A DNA stretch of 64,000 nt from Chryseobacterium koreense CCUG 49689 (lineage in GTDB: Bacteria > Bacteroidota > Bacteroidia > Flavobacteriales > Weeksellaceae). Positions 14,953 through 24,526 of this stretch are shown piece after piece. A program made the translations under genes and the position numbers. The notes under the pieces are model-generated. The model saw only the letters and a list, made by a program, of their open reading frames with translations, was not told where the DNA came from and did not search any database. The stretch lies in the NCBI RefSeq assembly GCF_001045435.1, contig NZ_LFNG01000003.1, forward strand, positions 62,001 through 126,000. The letters are read 5' to 3'. The stretch's first letter is position 1; every line of letters starts with the position of its first letter.

Positions 14953-16890
14953 CTAACCTTCTAACTGGCTTCCCAGGTATTCCCATTCCTGTAAAGCAAG
15001 ATCCAACTCCTCTTTTTTGGAATTGTATTTTTCCAAAGTTTCTTCAGATGGATTTTCTTTGGTAAAACTTTCCTCCAAATTTTCGATTTCAGATTCCAAA
15101 TTTGAAATCTTTTCTTCCACTTTTTTGATCTTGTTTTGAATGTTTTTTTGTTCTTTGCTCTGGAATTGGTTTGGGCTGGATTTGATCTCCTCTCTTATGA
15201 TCGGTTTCTCTTCAACTGAAGGAACTTCATTCCTCATTTCAGAAAGTTTTGATTTCTCTGCCGAGATTTCACGGATGCTTTCTTTTTGTCTGAATTCAAG
15301 GTATTCGTTGATGTCACCTAAAAATTCCTTCATCCTTCCATCCCGGAACTCGAAAATTTTGTCGCATAATCCCTGCAAAAATTCCCGGTCGTGGGAAATC
15401 ACGATTAAGGTCCCTTCAAATTTTTGCAGAGCCAGTTTGATGATTTCTTTCGACTGAATATCCAAGTGGTTGGTGGGTTCGTCCATAATCAGCGTGTTGA
15501 AAGGACGCAACAAAAGTTTACACAAAGCCAGTCGGTTTCTTTCACCCCCGGAAAGCACCCGGGTTTTTTTGGAAACATCATCGCCTTGAAAAAGGAAGCT
15601 TCCCAACAAGTCGCGGACTCTGGGTCTGGTTTCCTCGGTGGCTGCATCTTCGGCTTCTTCCAAAACGGTTTTGTTCGGTGAGAGTACTTCTTCCTGATTT
15701 TGGGCGAAATACCCGATGTTCACGTTGTGCCCGAGATTCCATTCGCCGGAATAATCTTTGATTTCGCCCGCTAGAATTTTGGCTAAAGTGGTTTTTCCCT
15801 GACCGTTTTGTCCAAGCAAAGCGATTCTGGCTCCACGTTCCACAAAGAAATCCACCTTATCGAAAACCTGTTTGTTTCCGTAGGCTTTCCCAAGGTTTTT
15901 CGCCTCGAAAATGACTTTTCCCGGAACGATGGACTGCACGAAACGGATATTGAATTTGGAGACATCATCGTTATCAATTTCAATTCTTTCGATTTTTTCC
16001 AGTTTTTTAATTAGGGATTGAGCAAAAGACGCTTTTGTCGCAGACGCACGGAACCGGTTGATGTTGTCTTCCATCTGCTTGATTTCTACATCCTGATTTT
16101 TCTTCGCCTGAGTGAGTTTTTCTTTTCTTTCTTTGCTTAATTCAAGATATTTGGAATAGTTGGCTTTGTAATCGTCGATTTTTTTATTGTTGATGTCGAA
16201 AGTTCTGTTGCAAACGGAGGTCATGAACTGCTTGTCGTGGCTCACCAAAACGATGGAGCCGGGATAATCTTTCAGGAAGTCTTCGAGCCAGATGATGGAT
16301 TCCATATCCAGGTGGTTTGTAGGTTCATCCAGCAGCATCAAATCGTTTTTCTGCAAAAGAAGTTTGGCCAGTTCAATCCGCATTCTCCAACCACCCGAGA
16401 ATTCGTCGGTAATTTTGTGGAAATCATCTGCCTTAAAACCTAAGCCTAAAAGCACCTTTTCCACATCGCCTTCCAAATTATAGGCGTCATGGTGCATCAA
16501 CAGATCGTTTAATTCTGTCATTCGGTGGATCAGATTCTCGTAGGCACTGCTTTCGTAGTCGGTTCTGGTTGCCAACTGGTGGTTGACTTCGTCCAGCTCG
16601 TGCTTCATTGCATTGATTTGTTCAAATGCCTGCAAAGTCTCGTTCCAAACCGTTCTTCCTTTCACGAAATCTAGATCCTGTTTCAAAAAGCCAATGGTGA
16701 TATTTCCTTCTGGAACAATGCTTCCTTCGAAGAAATTGATTTCGCCCGAAAGCATTTTCAGAAGAGTGGATTTTCCGGCTCCGTTTTTCCCGACTAAACC
16801 GATTTTATCATCTTTTTTAATGGTGAAGTTAACATTTTGGAAAAGATAATTTCCGGAGTGATGAAGACCTAAACCTTGAACTGAGATCAT
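14953..16890 (-). CDS. ABC-F family ATPase (Uup/EttA-like)
   Basis: The 645-residue protein has two ABC domains and no membrane part, as in ribosome-associated ABC-F proteins. Walker A motifs are GKNGAGKST (about residue 37) and GQNGQGKTT. The signatures are FSGGWRMRIELAK and LSGGERNRLALCK, and Walker B appears as LLDEPTNHLD and IMDEPTNHLD. A charged linker (P-site tRNA-interacting motif region) joins the domains. A long C-terminal coiled coil (about 560-640) resembles the Uup tail. The likely role is resolving stalled ribosomes; antibiotic protection is possible but not shown. The promoter is at 16929-16936. Confidence 0.93.
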   Translation of the reverse strand: MISVQGLGLHHSGNYLFQNVNFTIKKDDKIGLVGKNGAGKSTLLKMLSGEINFFEGSIVPEGNITIGFLKQDLDFVKGRTVWNETLQAFEQINAMKHELDEVNHQLATRTDYESSAYENLIHRMTELNDLLMHHDAYNLEGDVEKVLLGLGFKADDFHKITDEFSGGWRMRIELAKLLLQKNDLMLLDEPTNHLDMESIIWLEDFLKDYPGSIVLVSHDKQFMTSVCNRTFDINNKKIDDYKANYSKYLELSKERKEKLTQAKKNQDVEIKQMEDNINRFRASATKASFAQSLIKKLEKIERIEIDNDDVSKFNIRFVQSIVPGKVIFEAKNLGKAYGNKQVFDKVDFFVERGARIALLGQNGQGKTTLAKILAGEIKDYSGEWNLGHNVNIGYFAQNQEEVLSPNKTVLEEAEDAATEETRPRVRDLLGSFLFQGDDVSKKTRVLSGGERNRLALCKLLLRPFNTLIMDEPTNHLDIQSKEIIKLALQKFEGTLIVISHDREFLQGLCDKIFEFRDGRMKEFLGDINEYLEFRQKESIREISAEKSKLSEMRNEVPSVEEKPIIREEIKSSPNQFQSKEQKNIQNKIKKVEEKISNLESEIENLEESFTKENPSEETLEKYNSKKEELDLALQEWEYLGSQLEG

Positions 16891-16928
16891 GAATAATTAT
16901 TAATGAAAGGTGATTGAATTTCGACGTG

Positions 16929-16936
16929 CAAAAGTA
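16929..16936 (-). promoter_or_regulatory. -7 box (TACTTTTG) for the ABC-F gene
   Basis: The minus strand reads TACTTTTG, 38 bp before the ATG at 16890. Confidence 0.65.
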
Positions 16937-16962
16937 CGGAAAGTATTTTGAAGCACATTTGT

Positions 16963-16992
16963 AAAAAAAAACCTACCGAATAAATTCGGTAG
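16963..16992 (-). terminator. Orphan terminator upstream of the ABC-F gene
   Basis: A perfect 8-bp stem (CTACCGAA, loop TAAA, TTCGGTAG) is followed on the minus strand by nine U residues. No annotated minus-strand gene lies upstream of it within 500 bp. Confidence 0.65.
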
Positions 16993-17520
16993 ATTCTAAA
17001 AACACAAATGATGAAAAAAAATTTATTCTTTGGCTATAGAAAGCCTTTGAACGAAGCAAAGATTGGACATTTTTTTGAGACTACAAAATTTTTTTAAACA
17101 TATTTCGAGATTAAATCTAAATATCCATGTAAGTGTCAGATTGACAATGTGCGCAATCGTTGAAATTCAATTTGATTGGCTAAACACCACCACTGGGTTG
17201 CCTTACTGTTCGTTTTAAAAAGAGAAATAACCAATAAACTTGAAAAAAAATGCTGAATAATTAAATTAATAAGGCGATTCTTTGAGAAGGGTTCAGTTTT
17301 TTAGGGCTAATGTATCGGAAAATTGTTTATATTTGGAAAGTCTGTGTTGATTTGACAATAATGATTTTGATAATTTGAAGTTTTGGGGTCAATGGAGATG
17401 CTTCCTAATCTGTGTTTGTATTGTGGCTTTTTTTTTGTGGATAGCAAGCATTATTACGCTCTTTGGACAATTTATCTGGCTTAACAGTTTACAAATTATA
17501 TTAACCAAATCTATTTGATT

Positions 17521-20067
17521 ATGAAGAAATCAGTACTTTTTTCATTCCTTGTCTTGTTAGGTATAGGAATGACGGCGGAAACTGCGGCGCAGCAGGTAAA
17601 GTCGAAAACGGTCCGTGCGAATCAGACCTTAAATGTGGTAACCGCAAACCGCGACAATTCTAATTTCTCCCAAACCGAGCTCGTGGAGAAAAGAGCTCAA
17701 AATGTAAAGCATTTCCGAAATGCCGATGGAACTTTCACCGCCCAGATTGGCGGGAATTATCATTACAAAGATTCCAACGGAAAATGGCAGGACATTAACC
17801 TGAATATCCAGGCAAATGCTAATGGCTTCAGCAATTTGACCAACGAGGTCAAAAGTTTTTTCCCGAAAAACGCCGGATCAACCTCTGGGGTAAAAATGCA
17901 GCTTCCGAACGGTGATCAGTTTGTGTGGTGGAAAAACCAGCAAATCAAGATGGGAGATCAGATTTATAAACCAACCGCCGCAAATGGGACGGCTAAGAAT
18001 GAGAAACTGACTTATAGCCATCTTTATAATAAGATCTCTGAAGAGTTTGTGATTTTGGAGAACGGAATGGAGAACAATATTATCCTCCATTCAAAGACTC
18101 CAGAAATGGCGGCGCTTTCTGCGAATTCGGCAATGGAGTTTAGTCATTTCATCCCTCTTCAAGATAATTGGAAGGTAATGAACGCTGAAGGGCAACAAAT
18201 GGCTTCTGATTTTTCCAGCTCCAATTTCTCAATTCAGTTATCCGATTCAAACAGCAACATTTACTTTGGGAAAACCATCGTATTTGATCATGCAATTTCA
18301 AGGGATGAAGCTATGAAACTTCACTTTCCGGCCGAGAAATTGACCCCAACTGAAAAAACAGACCTTGACCAGCACGCTTTAATGATTTCCTATCAAATTA
18401 AGTTTGTAAACGGCGGCATGCAAGTAACCACGGCTCTTCCTGCAACATGGTTGAAGGCAAATTACCGTAGTTTTCCGATCACGATAGATCCTGAAGTTAC
18501 CATCACGCCGAGTGCTGCAACAGGTTCATTTTATGGGCCGCTGACTCATTGGTATGGTTATCAGCGCCATGCAAATGTTTATCTGCAATCTGAAATCGGT
18601 GTGTACGGGACAATTACAGATATCGAATACAATTCCACAAACGCGGGAACAGCAGGAAGCAGACCTACCAAAGTTTACATGAAGACCACGCCTGGCTCAG
18701 TATTGGCAGCAGGTGCTTGGAATTCCGCAGCTTACACTGGAGGAGCTACGCTTTGTTTAGATGGAAACACTGATCAGGGAAATACACCTGGTTGGAAAAA
18801 ACTCACTTTGACTACTCCTTTCAATTATAACCAAGATAATTTGGTAGTTATGGTTTATGATGCATGGGGCGGTTCGGGAGCTACGAAATATTATAATCAG
18901 TCAAATGCGACAGCTTATGCGAATAGACAGGCTTTTAAAAGGTCAGATACTACCGATCCGGGAGACGCTTCTGCTTTGGCGCTGGAAAGCCGGGTTTCAG
19001 AAATCAGAATTACCTATATTCCTACTACGGCATGTACAACTTTGCCTTCATCGATTTCGGCAACCAGTAGTGCTACAGCGGTATGTCCAAACGCTTCATT
19101 CACCCTCACTGCAAGCGGACTTCCAATAGAGTCTGGTTTAAGTGTGCAATGGCAGCAATCTGTAAACGGAGGAACCACCTGGACCGATTTGGGAACCCCG
19201 CAAACTGGCGCAAATTACACCGTTACTGCCGGAATTACAGCAAATACTCAGTTTAGAGCTGTGGTAACCTGTGTTCCAAGTAGTGCGCAAGTGACCTCAT
19301 CGGAAGTGATTGTAACTGTAAAACCTATTGCACAGTGCTATTGTACCAATGCAATTCCATTCCAGTGTAATGATGGGGATTTGATTACCAATGTGACCAT
19401 CGGCACAATCAACAATAATTCCGGTTGCAGTACTGCTACTGGTGGATATTCAGATTATACCACAAGTGGACCAACTACCGATCTGATGAAAGGAGCTACC
19501 GTTCCAATTTCAGTAACTGTGGGACCTTCGGGAGATGGATGGCTTTATGAATCTGTTGGTGCATGGATAGACTATAATCAAAATGGAGTGTTTGAAGAAT
19601 CTGAACTTACCGTAATCGGAACCGGGCTGAATCAGGCGATTAATGGAAATATTAACATTCCTACAACTGCGCTTTTGGGCCCAACAAGAATGAGAGTGAT
19701 GGTTTTGGCGTCGCAAAATCCGGTTAGCCAAGCTTATGCTTGTGGACCAATTGCCACCAACAATCCTTTTGGAGAAATGGAGGACTACACTGTAAATATT
19801 GTTTCCACAATGGCAACAAATGAAGCAAGTGGTATGAAAGCGGTTCAGATTTATCCAAACCCTGCAAATACTGAATTGTCTGTAGATCTGGCCAACCAGA
19901 ATAATGGTTCTTTGGAAATATTTACCACAGATGGCAGATTGGTGACCGGCTACGATCTTACTGCCAAAGTAAACAAGCTGAATGTTTCTAAACTTGCACC
20001 TGGAATGTACATGGTGAAAATTACTTCTCCTGATGGAGTAGTCACCAAAAAATTAGTGAAAAAATAA
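17521..20067 (+). CDS. GEVED-domain secreted protein with T9SS sorting domain
   Basis: The 848-residue product starts at the second ATG (MKKSVLFSFLVLLGIGMTAE), which gives a clean signal peptide; two extra codons upstream are possible. Residues about 40-330 resemble the N-terminal part of large surface proteins (YKDSNGKWQDINLNI). An Ig-like segment lies around 510-600. A GEVED domain spans about 610-765, with WIDYNQNGVFEESE and FGEMEDYTV. The last 75 residues are a type A T9SS sorting domain (VQIYPNPANTEL to KKLVKK). The protein is probably displayed on or released from the cell surface; substrate unknown. The leader shares an 11-nt element with the gene at 26772. Confidence 0.88.
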   Translation: MKKSVLFSFLVLLGIGMTAETAAQQVKSKTVRANQTLNVVTANRDNSNFSQTELVEKRAQNVKHFRNADGTFTAQIGGNYHYKDSNGKWQDINLNIQANANGFSNLTNEVKSFFPKNAGSTSGVKMQLPNGDQFVWWKNQQIKMGDQIYKPTAANGTAKNEKLTYSHLYNKISEEFVILENGMENNIILHSKTPEMAALSANSAMEFSHFIPLQDNWKVMNAEGQQMASDFSSSNFSIQLSDSNSNIYFGKTIVFDHAISRDEAMKLHFPAEKLTPTEKTDLDQHALMISYQIKFVNGGMQVTTALPATWLKANYRSFPITIDPEVTITPSAATGSFYGPLTHWYGYQRHANVYLQSEIGVYGTITDIEYNSTNAGTAGSRPTKVYMKTTPGSVLAAGAWNSAAYTGGATLCLDGNTDQGNTPGWKKLTLTTPFNYNQDNLVVMVYDAWGGSGATKYYNQSNATAYANRQAFKRSDTTDPGDASALALESRVSEIRITYIPTTACTTLPSSISATSSATAVCPNASFTLTASGLPIESGLSVQWQQSVNGGTTWTDLGTPQTGANYTVTAGITANTQFRAVVTCVPSSAQVTSSEVIVTVKPIAQCYCTNAIPFQCNDGDLITNVTIGTINNNSGCSTATGGYSDYTTSGPTTDLMKGATVPISVTVGPSGDGWLYESVGAWIDYNQNGVFEESELTVIGTGLNQAINGNINIPTTALLGPTRMRVMVLASQNPVSQAYACGPIATNNPFGEMEDYTVNIVSTMATNEASGMKAVQIYPNPANTELSVDLANQNNGSLEIFTTDGRLVTGYDLTAKVNKLNVSKLAPGMYMVKITSPDGVVTKKLVKK

Positions 20068-20087
20068 CATTCAATAAATAAACTAAA

Positions 20088-20117
20088 AAAAGCGGTCGGA
20101 AATTTCCGGCCGCTTTT
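20088..20117. terminator. Bidirectional terminator between the GEVED gene and clpB
   Basis: A strong GC-rich stem (AAAAGCGG-CGGAAA with TTTCCG-CCGCTTTT) lies between convergent stops and has A- and T-flanks suited to both directions. Confidence 0.85.
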
Positions 20118-20135
20118 GTTATTATAAGTTATTAT

Positions 20136-22739
20136 TTATTCCGTGGGTCTGAAAACCAAACCGCTCTCGTCAAAATAATCCAGGATGATGCGGTCGCCAT
20201 CGTTCACTTTTCCTGCCAGGATTTCTTTTGAAAGTTTGTTCAAAACTTCCTGCTGCAATACTCTCTTCAGCGGTCTCGCTCCGAAACTTGGATCATAGCC
20301 TTTCTCTGTGATATAATCAATGGCATCTTCTGTCGCCGTCATATAGATTCCACGCTTCTCGAGCATTTTATTAAAGCTGTTCAGCTGGTAATGCACAATC
20401 TTGCCAATTTCTTTTTTGTTTAAAGGCTGGAATAAAACGGTTTCGTCAATCCTGTTCACGAATTCCGGACGCAAAGTCTGTTTCAGCAATCCGAATACCT
20501 CTTCTTTTGTCTTTTCAATGACGTTTGCGGGAACATTGTCATCCTTATCACGAGCGGCCTCATCAAAATTTTCCTGGATTAAGAGAGAGCCAAGGTTGGA
20601 AGTCATGATAATGATGGAATTTTTGAAATTCACCACCCTGCCTTTATTGTCGGTAAGTCTTCCGTCGTCCAAAACTTGTAATAAAGTGTTGAAAACATCT
20701 GGATGAGCTTTTTCAATTTCATCTAAAAGCACCACTGAATATGGTCTTCTTCTCACGGCTTCGGTCAGTTGACCGCCTTCTTCATAGCCAATATATCCCG
20801 GAGGAGCGCCCACCAATCGCGAAACGGAATGTCTTTCTTGGTATTCGCTCATGTCGATTCGGGTCATGTTGTTCTCGTCATCGAACAAAAATTCTGCAAG
20901 CGCTTTCGCCAACTCGGTTTTTCCTACGCCGGTGGTACCCAAGAAAAGGAAGCTTCCGATCGGTCTCTTTTCGTCATTCAAACCAGCCCTGTTTCTTCGG
21001 ATCGCATCTGCCACCGAAGTGATTGCCTCGTCTTGTCCCACGACTCTTTTGTGGAGTTCGTCTTCCAGATGCAGGAGTTTTTCTCTTTCGCTCTGGATGA
21101 GTTTGGTGACTGGGATTCCGGTCCATTTTGAAATGACTTCTGAAATATTTTCCGCGGTGACCTCTTCTTTGATGAGTTCATTTTGGTGGTTCTGCATTTC
21201 CAGTTCCAGTTTTTCCAGATCGGCTTCTTTTTCTTTGATTTTTCCGTACTGTATTTCGGCTACTTTTGCATAATCGCCTGCTCGTGAAGCCCTTTCTGCT
21301 TCCAGTTTTAAGGCTTCAATATCTTTTTTAATAGCCGTTAAGTCTTCGGATTTTTGTTTTTCTTTAAGCCATTTTGCGTTAATTTCATTCCTTTGCTCGG
21401 AAACCTTCGCGATGTCTTCTTTCAAGTGCTGCACTTTCAAGTCATTTCCTTCCCTAGAAATGGCGGCCAACTCAATCTCCATCTGCATCAGTTTTCGGTC
21501 CAGAACATCCAGTTCTTCAGGTTTCGAGTTGATTTCCATTCTCAATTTTGCAGACGCTTCATCGATTAAGTCGATGGCTTTGTCTGGGAGAAATCGGTCC
21601 GAAATATATCTTTGAGACATTTCCACGGCGGCAATAATCGCCTCATCTTTGATCCTGACTTTGTGGTGAGATTCATACTTATCTTTAATTCCACGAAGGA
21701 TAGAAATCGCACTTTCCATATCGGGTTCTTCCACCATCACTTTTTGGAACCGTCTTTCCAGCGCTTTGTCTTTTTCGAAATATTTTTGATATTCGTTTAA
21801 AGTTGTGGCTCCAATTGCTCGGAGTTCACCTCTTGCCAAAGCGGGTTTCAAGATGTTTGCCGCGTCCATAGCACCTTCGCCGCCGCCTGCACCCACCAAT
21901 GTGTGGATCTCATCGATGAAAAGGATGATCTGGCCGTCTGATTTGATGACCTCGTTGATCACTGATTTTAATCGTTCTTCGAATTCGCCTTTGTATTTTG
22001 CTCCGGCAATCAATGCTCCCATGTCGAGTGAATACAAGGTTTTGTCCATCAGGTTTTCTGGGATGTCGCCGGAAATAATTCGGTGTGCGATTCCCTCTGC
22101 GATTGCGGTTTTGCCGACTCCCGGTTCACCAATCAGAATCGGGTTGTTTTTGGTTCGTCTGGAAAGAATCTGCAGCACTCTTCGGATTTCTTCATCGCGG
22201 CCGATGACCGGATCCAGTTTTCCTTCAGCAGCGAGTTCGTTGAAGTTTTTTGCATATTTGTTAAGGCTTTGGTAAGTTTCTTCGGAACTTGCGGAAGTTG
22301 CTTTCGAGCCTTTTCTCAGTTCTTTGATGGCGGTTTCCAATCCTTTTTTGGTGACTCCCATATTTTTCAGCATTTGGGAGACTTCCGAGTTCACCTCAAA
22401 AAGAGATAACCAAAGATGTTCGATGGTCACAAATTCATCGCCCATTTTTTTGGCGATATTTGGTGCGTCAAGCAGCACTTTGTTGGCGGATTGCGACAAA
22501 TAAATATTGCCGCCTTCTACTTTTGGGAGTTTATCCAGGCTTTCCCGGTTTCGTTCTCTTATCAGATTTACCTCTGCTTCTGATTTTTTCATCAGAAATT
22601 CCGAAATACTGTCATCTGCCTGAAAAATGCCTTCAAGCAAATGCTGTGGTTCAATACTTTGGTTGCCGAATTCCATTGCGATTTGCTGCGCTTTTTGAAT
22701 GGCTTCCTGCGATTTTACGGTGAATTGGTTTAAGTTCAT
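20136..22739 (-). CDS. clpB: ATP-dependent disaggregase ClpB
   Basis: The 867-residue AAA+ chaperone dissolves protein aggregates with DnaK. Domains in order are an N-terminal Clp_N pair (1-150), NBD1 with Walker A GEPGVGKT at 204-211, the M-domain coiled coil (about 410-530), and NBD2 with Walker A GTTGVGKT at 601-608 and Walker B VVLLDEIEKAHPDV. A C-terminal small domain follows. There is no ClpP-binding IGF loop of the ClpA/ClpX type. Length is normal. The -7 box at 22789-22796 implies a leader of about 45 nt; no CIRCE element was seen. Confidence 0.97.
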   Translation of the reverse strand: MNLNQFTVKSQEAIQKAQQIAMEFGNQSIEPQHLLEGIFQADDSISEFLMKKSEAEVNLIRERNRESLDKLPKVEGGNIYLSQSANKVLLDAPNIAKKMGDEFVTIEHLWLSLFEVNSEVSQMLKNMGVTKKGLETAIKELRKGSKATSASSEETYQSLNKYAKNFNELAAEGKLDPVIGRDEEIRRVLQILSRRTKNNPILIGEPGVGKTAIAEGIAHRIISGDIPENLMDKTLYSLDMGALIAGAKYKGEFEERLKSVINEVIKSDGQIILFIDEIHTLVGAGGGEGAMDAANILKPALARGELRAIGATTLNEYQKYFEKDKALERRFQKVMVEEPDMESAISILRGIKDKYESHHKVRIKDEAIIAAVEMSQRYISDRFLPDKAIDLIDEASAKLRMEINSKPEELDVLDRKLMQMEIELAAISREGNDLKVQHLKEDIAKVSEQRNEINAKWLKEKQKSEDLTAIKKDIEALKLEAERASRAGDYAKVAEIQYGKIKEKEADLEKLELEMQNHQNELIKEEVTAENISEVISKWTGIPVTKLIQSEREKLLHLEDELHKRVVGQDEAITSVADAIRRNRAGLNDEKRPIGSFLFLGTTGVGKTELAKALAEFLFDDENNMTRIDMSEYQERHSVSRLVGAPPGYIGYEEGGQLTEAVRRRPYSVVLLDEIEKAHPDVFNTLLQVLDDGRLTDNKGRVVNFKNSIIIMTSNLGSLLIQENFDEAARDKDDNVPANVIEKTKEEVFGLLKQTLRPEFVNRIDETVLFQPLNKKEIGKIVHYQLNSFNKMLEKRGIYMTATEDAIDYITEKGYDPSFGARPLKRVLQQEVLNKLSKEILAGKVNDGDRIILDYFDESGLVFRPTE

Positions 22740-22788
22740 ATATGTTGTGGTAATTTTTTAGTTTAGAAAAAAACAATAAGAACCCACA

Positions 22789-22796
22789 CAAATTTA
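22789..22796 (-). promoter_or_regulatory. -7 box (TAAATTTG) for clpB
   Basis: The minus strand reads TAAATTTG about 50 bp before the clpB ATG. Confidence 0.55.
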
Positions 22797-23002
22797 CAGA
22801 TGAATTCTTAATGTTCCTATCAATCATTTCTTAATTCTGAAAACATTAACACAAAGATTATTCTATTTCGGATTTGAGGTTGAATCCGGTCAAAATTTCC
22901 GATTTAGTAAATATTTCATAGATTTCACAAGACAAAATTTCCGAAAACATGCTTTGAAGCAGTTGTTTGAAAACAAGGATTTTCTGTAACCTAAAAAAAT
23001 AT

Positions 23003-23010
23003 TATCTTTG
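23003..23010 (+). promoter_or_regulatory. -7 box (TATCTTTG) for the paa genes
   Basis: TATCTTTG lies 37 bp before the paaE ATG, giving a leader of about 31 nt. Confidence 0.6.
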
Positions 23011-23047
23011 TTAACAATCATTTTAAGATTGACTGACCAAAAACAAC

Positions 23048-24136
23048 ATGCATCATTTTTATCCATTAAAAGCTATCAAAGTTCGGAAAGAAACGAACGA
23101 TTCTATCAATATTGCGTTTGAAATCCCACCAAACCTCAAAAATGAATTTTCATTCAAACAGGGGCAATATTTAAATTTAAGATTTGTCTTTGGTGATGAG
23201 GATTTACGAAGATCCTATTCGATCGTCAATGCTCCAACGGAGGGAAACGCTGAACTGGAAATTCTGGTAAAACACCTGGATGGTGGAAAAGTTTCTACCT
23301 ACCTGAATAATGAGCTGAAAGCAGGAGACTTCATTGAAGTAATGGCGCCAATGGGACATTTCTATACGAACTACCATCCGTCCAACGAGAAAACTTATGT
23401 GGGACTTGCTGCAGGAAGCGGGATTTCGCCGGTGCTTTCCAACTTGAAGGAAGCGCTTTATCTGGAACCCAAAAGCAAGGCGTATCTTTTCTTCAGCAAT
23501 AAGAGTTTTGACCAAATTATTTTCAGAAAGGAAATCGATGAACTTGCTGAAAAGTTTAATGGAAGACTGAAAGTGGTTTACATCTTGTCCCGCGAAAAAC
23601 ACTTTGAAGACGAACTTTTCGAAGGCAGAATCACCGCCGGGAAACTGGAGCTTTTATTTGCGAGGTTTGAAGAAATTCCGATCCAGGGCGCCACGTATTT
23701 TATCTGTGGTCCCACGGAAATGATCAAAGGTATTTCGGATTACCTGAAAAACGACAAGAAAGTGCCGTCACTTCAGATTATGTATGAATATTACGCCGCT
23801 CCGGATGATGAAGAAAATGCCGAAATGAGTGACGAGTTCAAAGCGATACCGAACCTGGAAAGTATGGTGACGGTTATTATAGACGATGATGAGTACTCGT
23901 TTCATTTGAATTCAAAGAAAAACAGTATCTTAGACCAAGCGATCAAAGAAAAACTCCCTGTTCCGTTTGCTTGCAAAGGTGGCGTTTGCTGCACCTGCAA
24001 AGCGCAAGTGCTGGAAGGTGAGGTTTTCATGGAGAAGAATTTTGCGCTCACCGATGATGAGGTTGCAAAAGGATATGTACTTACCTGTCAGTGTCACCCG
24101 ACTACAAATGTGGTGATGCTGAATTACGACGTTTAA
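23048..24136 (+). CDS. paaE: Phenylacetyl-CoA epoxygenase reductase subunit PaaE-like
   Basis: The 362-residue flavoprotein passes electrons from NADPH to the diiron oxygenase PaaAC. The N-terminal FAD-binding barrel has RRSYSIVNAP, and the NAD(P)-binding domain has GLAAGSGISPVL. The C-terminal plant-type 2Fe-2S domain has Cys at 309, 314, 317 and 347 (CKGGVCCTCKA, then TCQCHP). The family also includes reductases for other ring hydroxylases, so the assignment rests on the neighbouring paaA. In the usual paaABCDE order it comes last, whereas here it comes first. A promoter is at 23003. Confidence 0.88.
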   Translation: MHHFYPLKAIKVRKETNDSINIAFEIPPNLKNEFSFKQGQYLNLRFVFGDEDLRRSYSIVNAPTEGNAELEILVKHLDGGKVSTYLNNELKAGDFIEVMAPMGHFYTNYHPSNEKTYVGLAAGSGISPVLSNLKEALYLEPKSKAYLFFSNKSFDQIIFRKEIDELAEKFNGRLKVVYILSREKHFEDELFEGRITAGKLELLFARFEEIPIQGATYFICGPTEMIKGISDYLKNDKKVPSLQIMYEYYAAPDDEENAEMSDEFKAIPNLESMVTVIIDDDEYSFHLNSKKNSILDQAIKEKLPVPFACKGGVCCTCKAQVLEGEVFMEKNFALTDDEVAKGYVLTCQCHPTTNVVMLNYDV

Positions 24137-24190
24137 CCGGGAAACCTATTTTGCCTGTTTGACATTTTTGGTTTTCTTAAATAAGGTATT

Positions 24191-24493
24191 ATGAAATTAC
24201 GTTTAAAGAAAATAAAACTAAAAGCAACGCAACCTATGGCGAATTGGAAATTTGCCTCGCTCATCGAGGAAGACAAAGAATACCGGCTGGAAGGATTGAA
24301 TATCTGGAACCACTACTGGCATTGCAGTGACCGCAAAATTGAAGTTCGCGATCCGTTTGAAGGACATGTTTATTTTTTTAATGAATACGAAATCCAAACT
24401 CCGGAGAAAAAAGTGAATTTCGTGGCAGGTGAGTTCAGCAATGGACAAATCGGGATTTATACAAAAGACGAATTAAGCGATCAGAAGCTATAA
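24191..24493 (+). CDS. Conserved hypothetical protein between paaE and paaA
   Basis: The product has 100 residues, with a basic N-terminus (MKLRLKKIKLKATQ), then WKFASLIEEDKEYRLEGLNIWNHYWH and a beta-rich GHVYFFNEYEI segment. It has no signal peptide or membrane helix. I do not recognise the family. Its position, 54 bp after paaE and 33 bp before paaA on one strand, suggests co-transcription and some link to the epoxygenase, but no function can be read from the sequence. Confidence 0.7.
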   Translation: MKLRLKKIKLKATQPMANWKFASLIEEDKEYRLEGLNIWNHYWHCSDRKIEVRDPFEGHVYFFNEYEIQTPEKKVNFVAGEFSNGQIGIYTKDELSDQKL

Positions 24494-24526
24494 AATCTAA
24501 AAAATATAGAAACAACCCTCGATAAG

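Larger units (their letters stand above)
16891..17520. other. Largest gene-free stretch (about 630 bp)
   Basis: It holds the ABC-F -7 box (16929-16936), an orphan minus-strand terminator (16963-16992), a possible plus-strand -7 box TATATTTG at 17328-17335 and, on the minus strand, a weak box TAGATTTG at 17506-17513. No coding frame or tRNA was seen. A transcript ending at the orphan terminator would have to start in this gap or in the antisense strand of the next gene. Confidence 0.5.
22740..23047. other. Divergent promoter region between clpB and paaE (308 bp)
   Basis: It contains the clpB -7 box (22789-22796, minus) and the paaE -7 box (23003-23010, plus). Apart from AT-rich sequence, no other feature or coding frame was seen. 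Confidence 0.5.
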
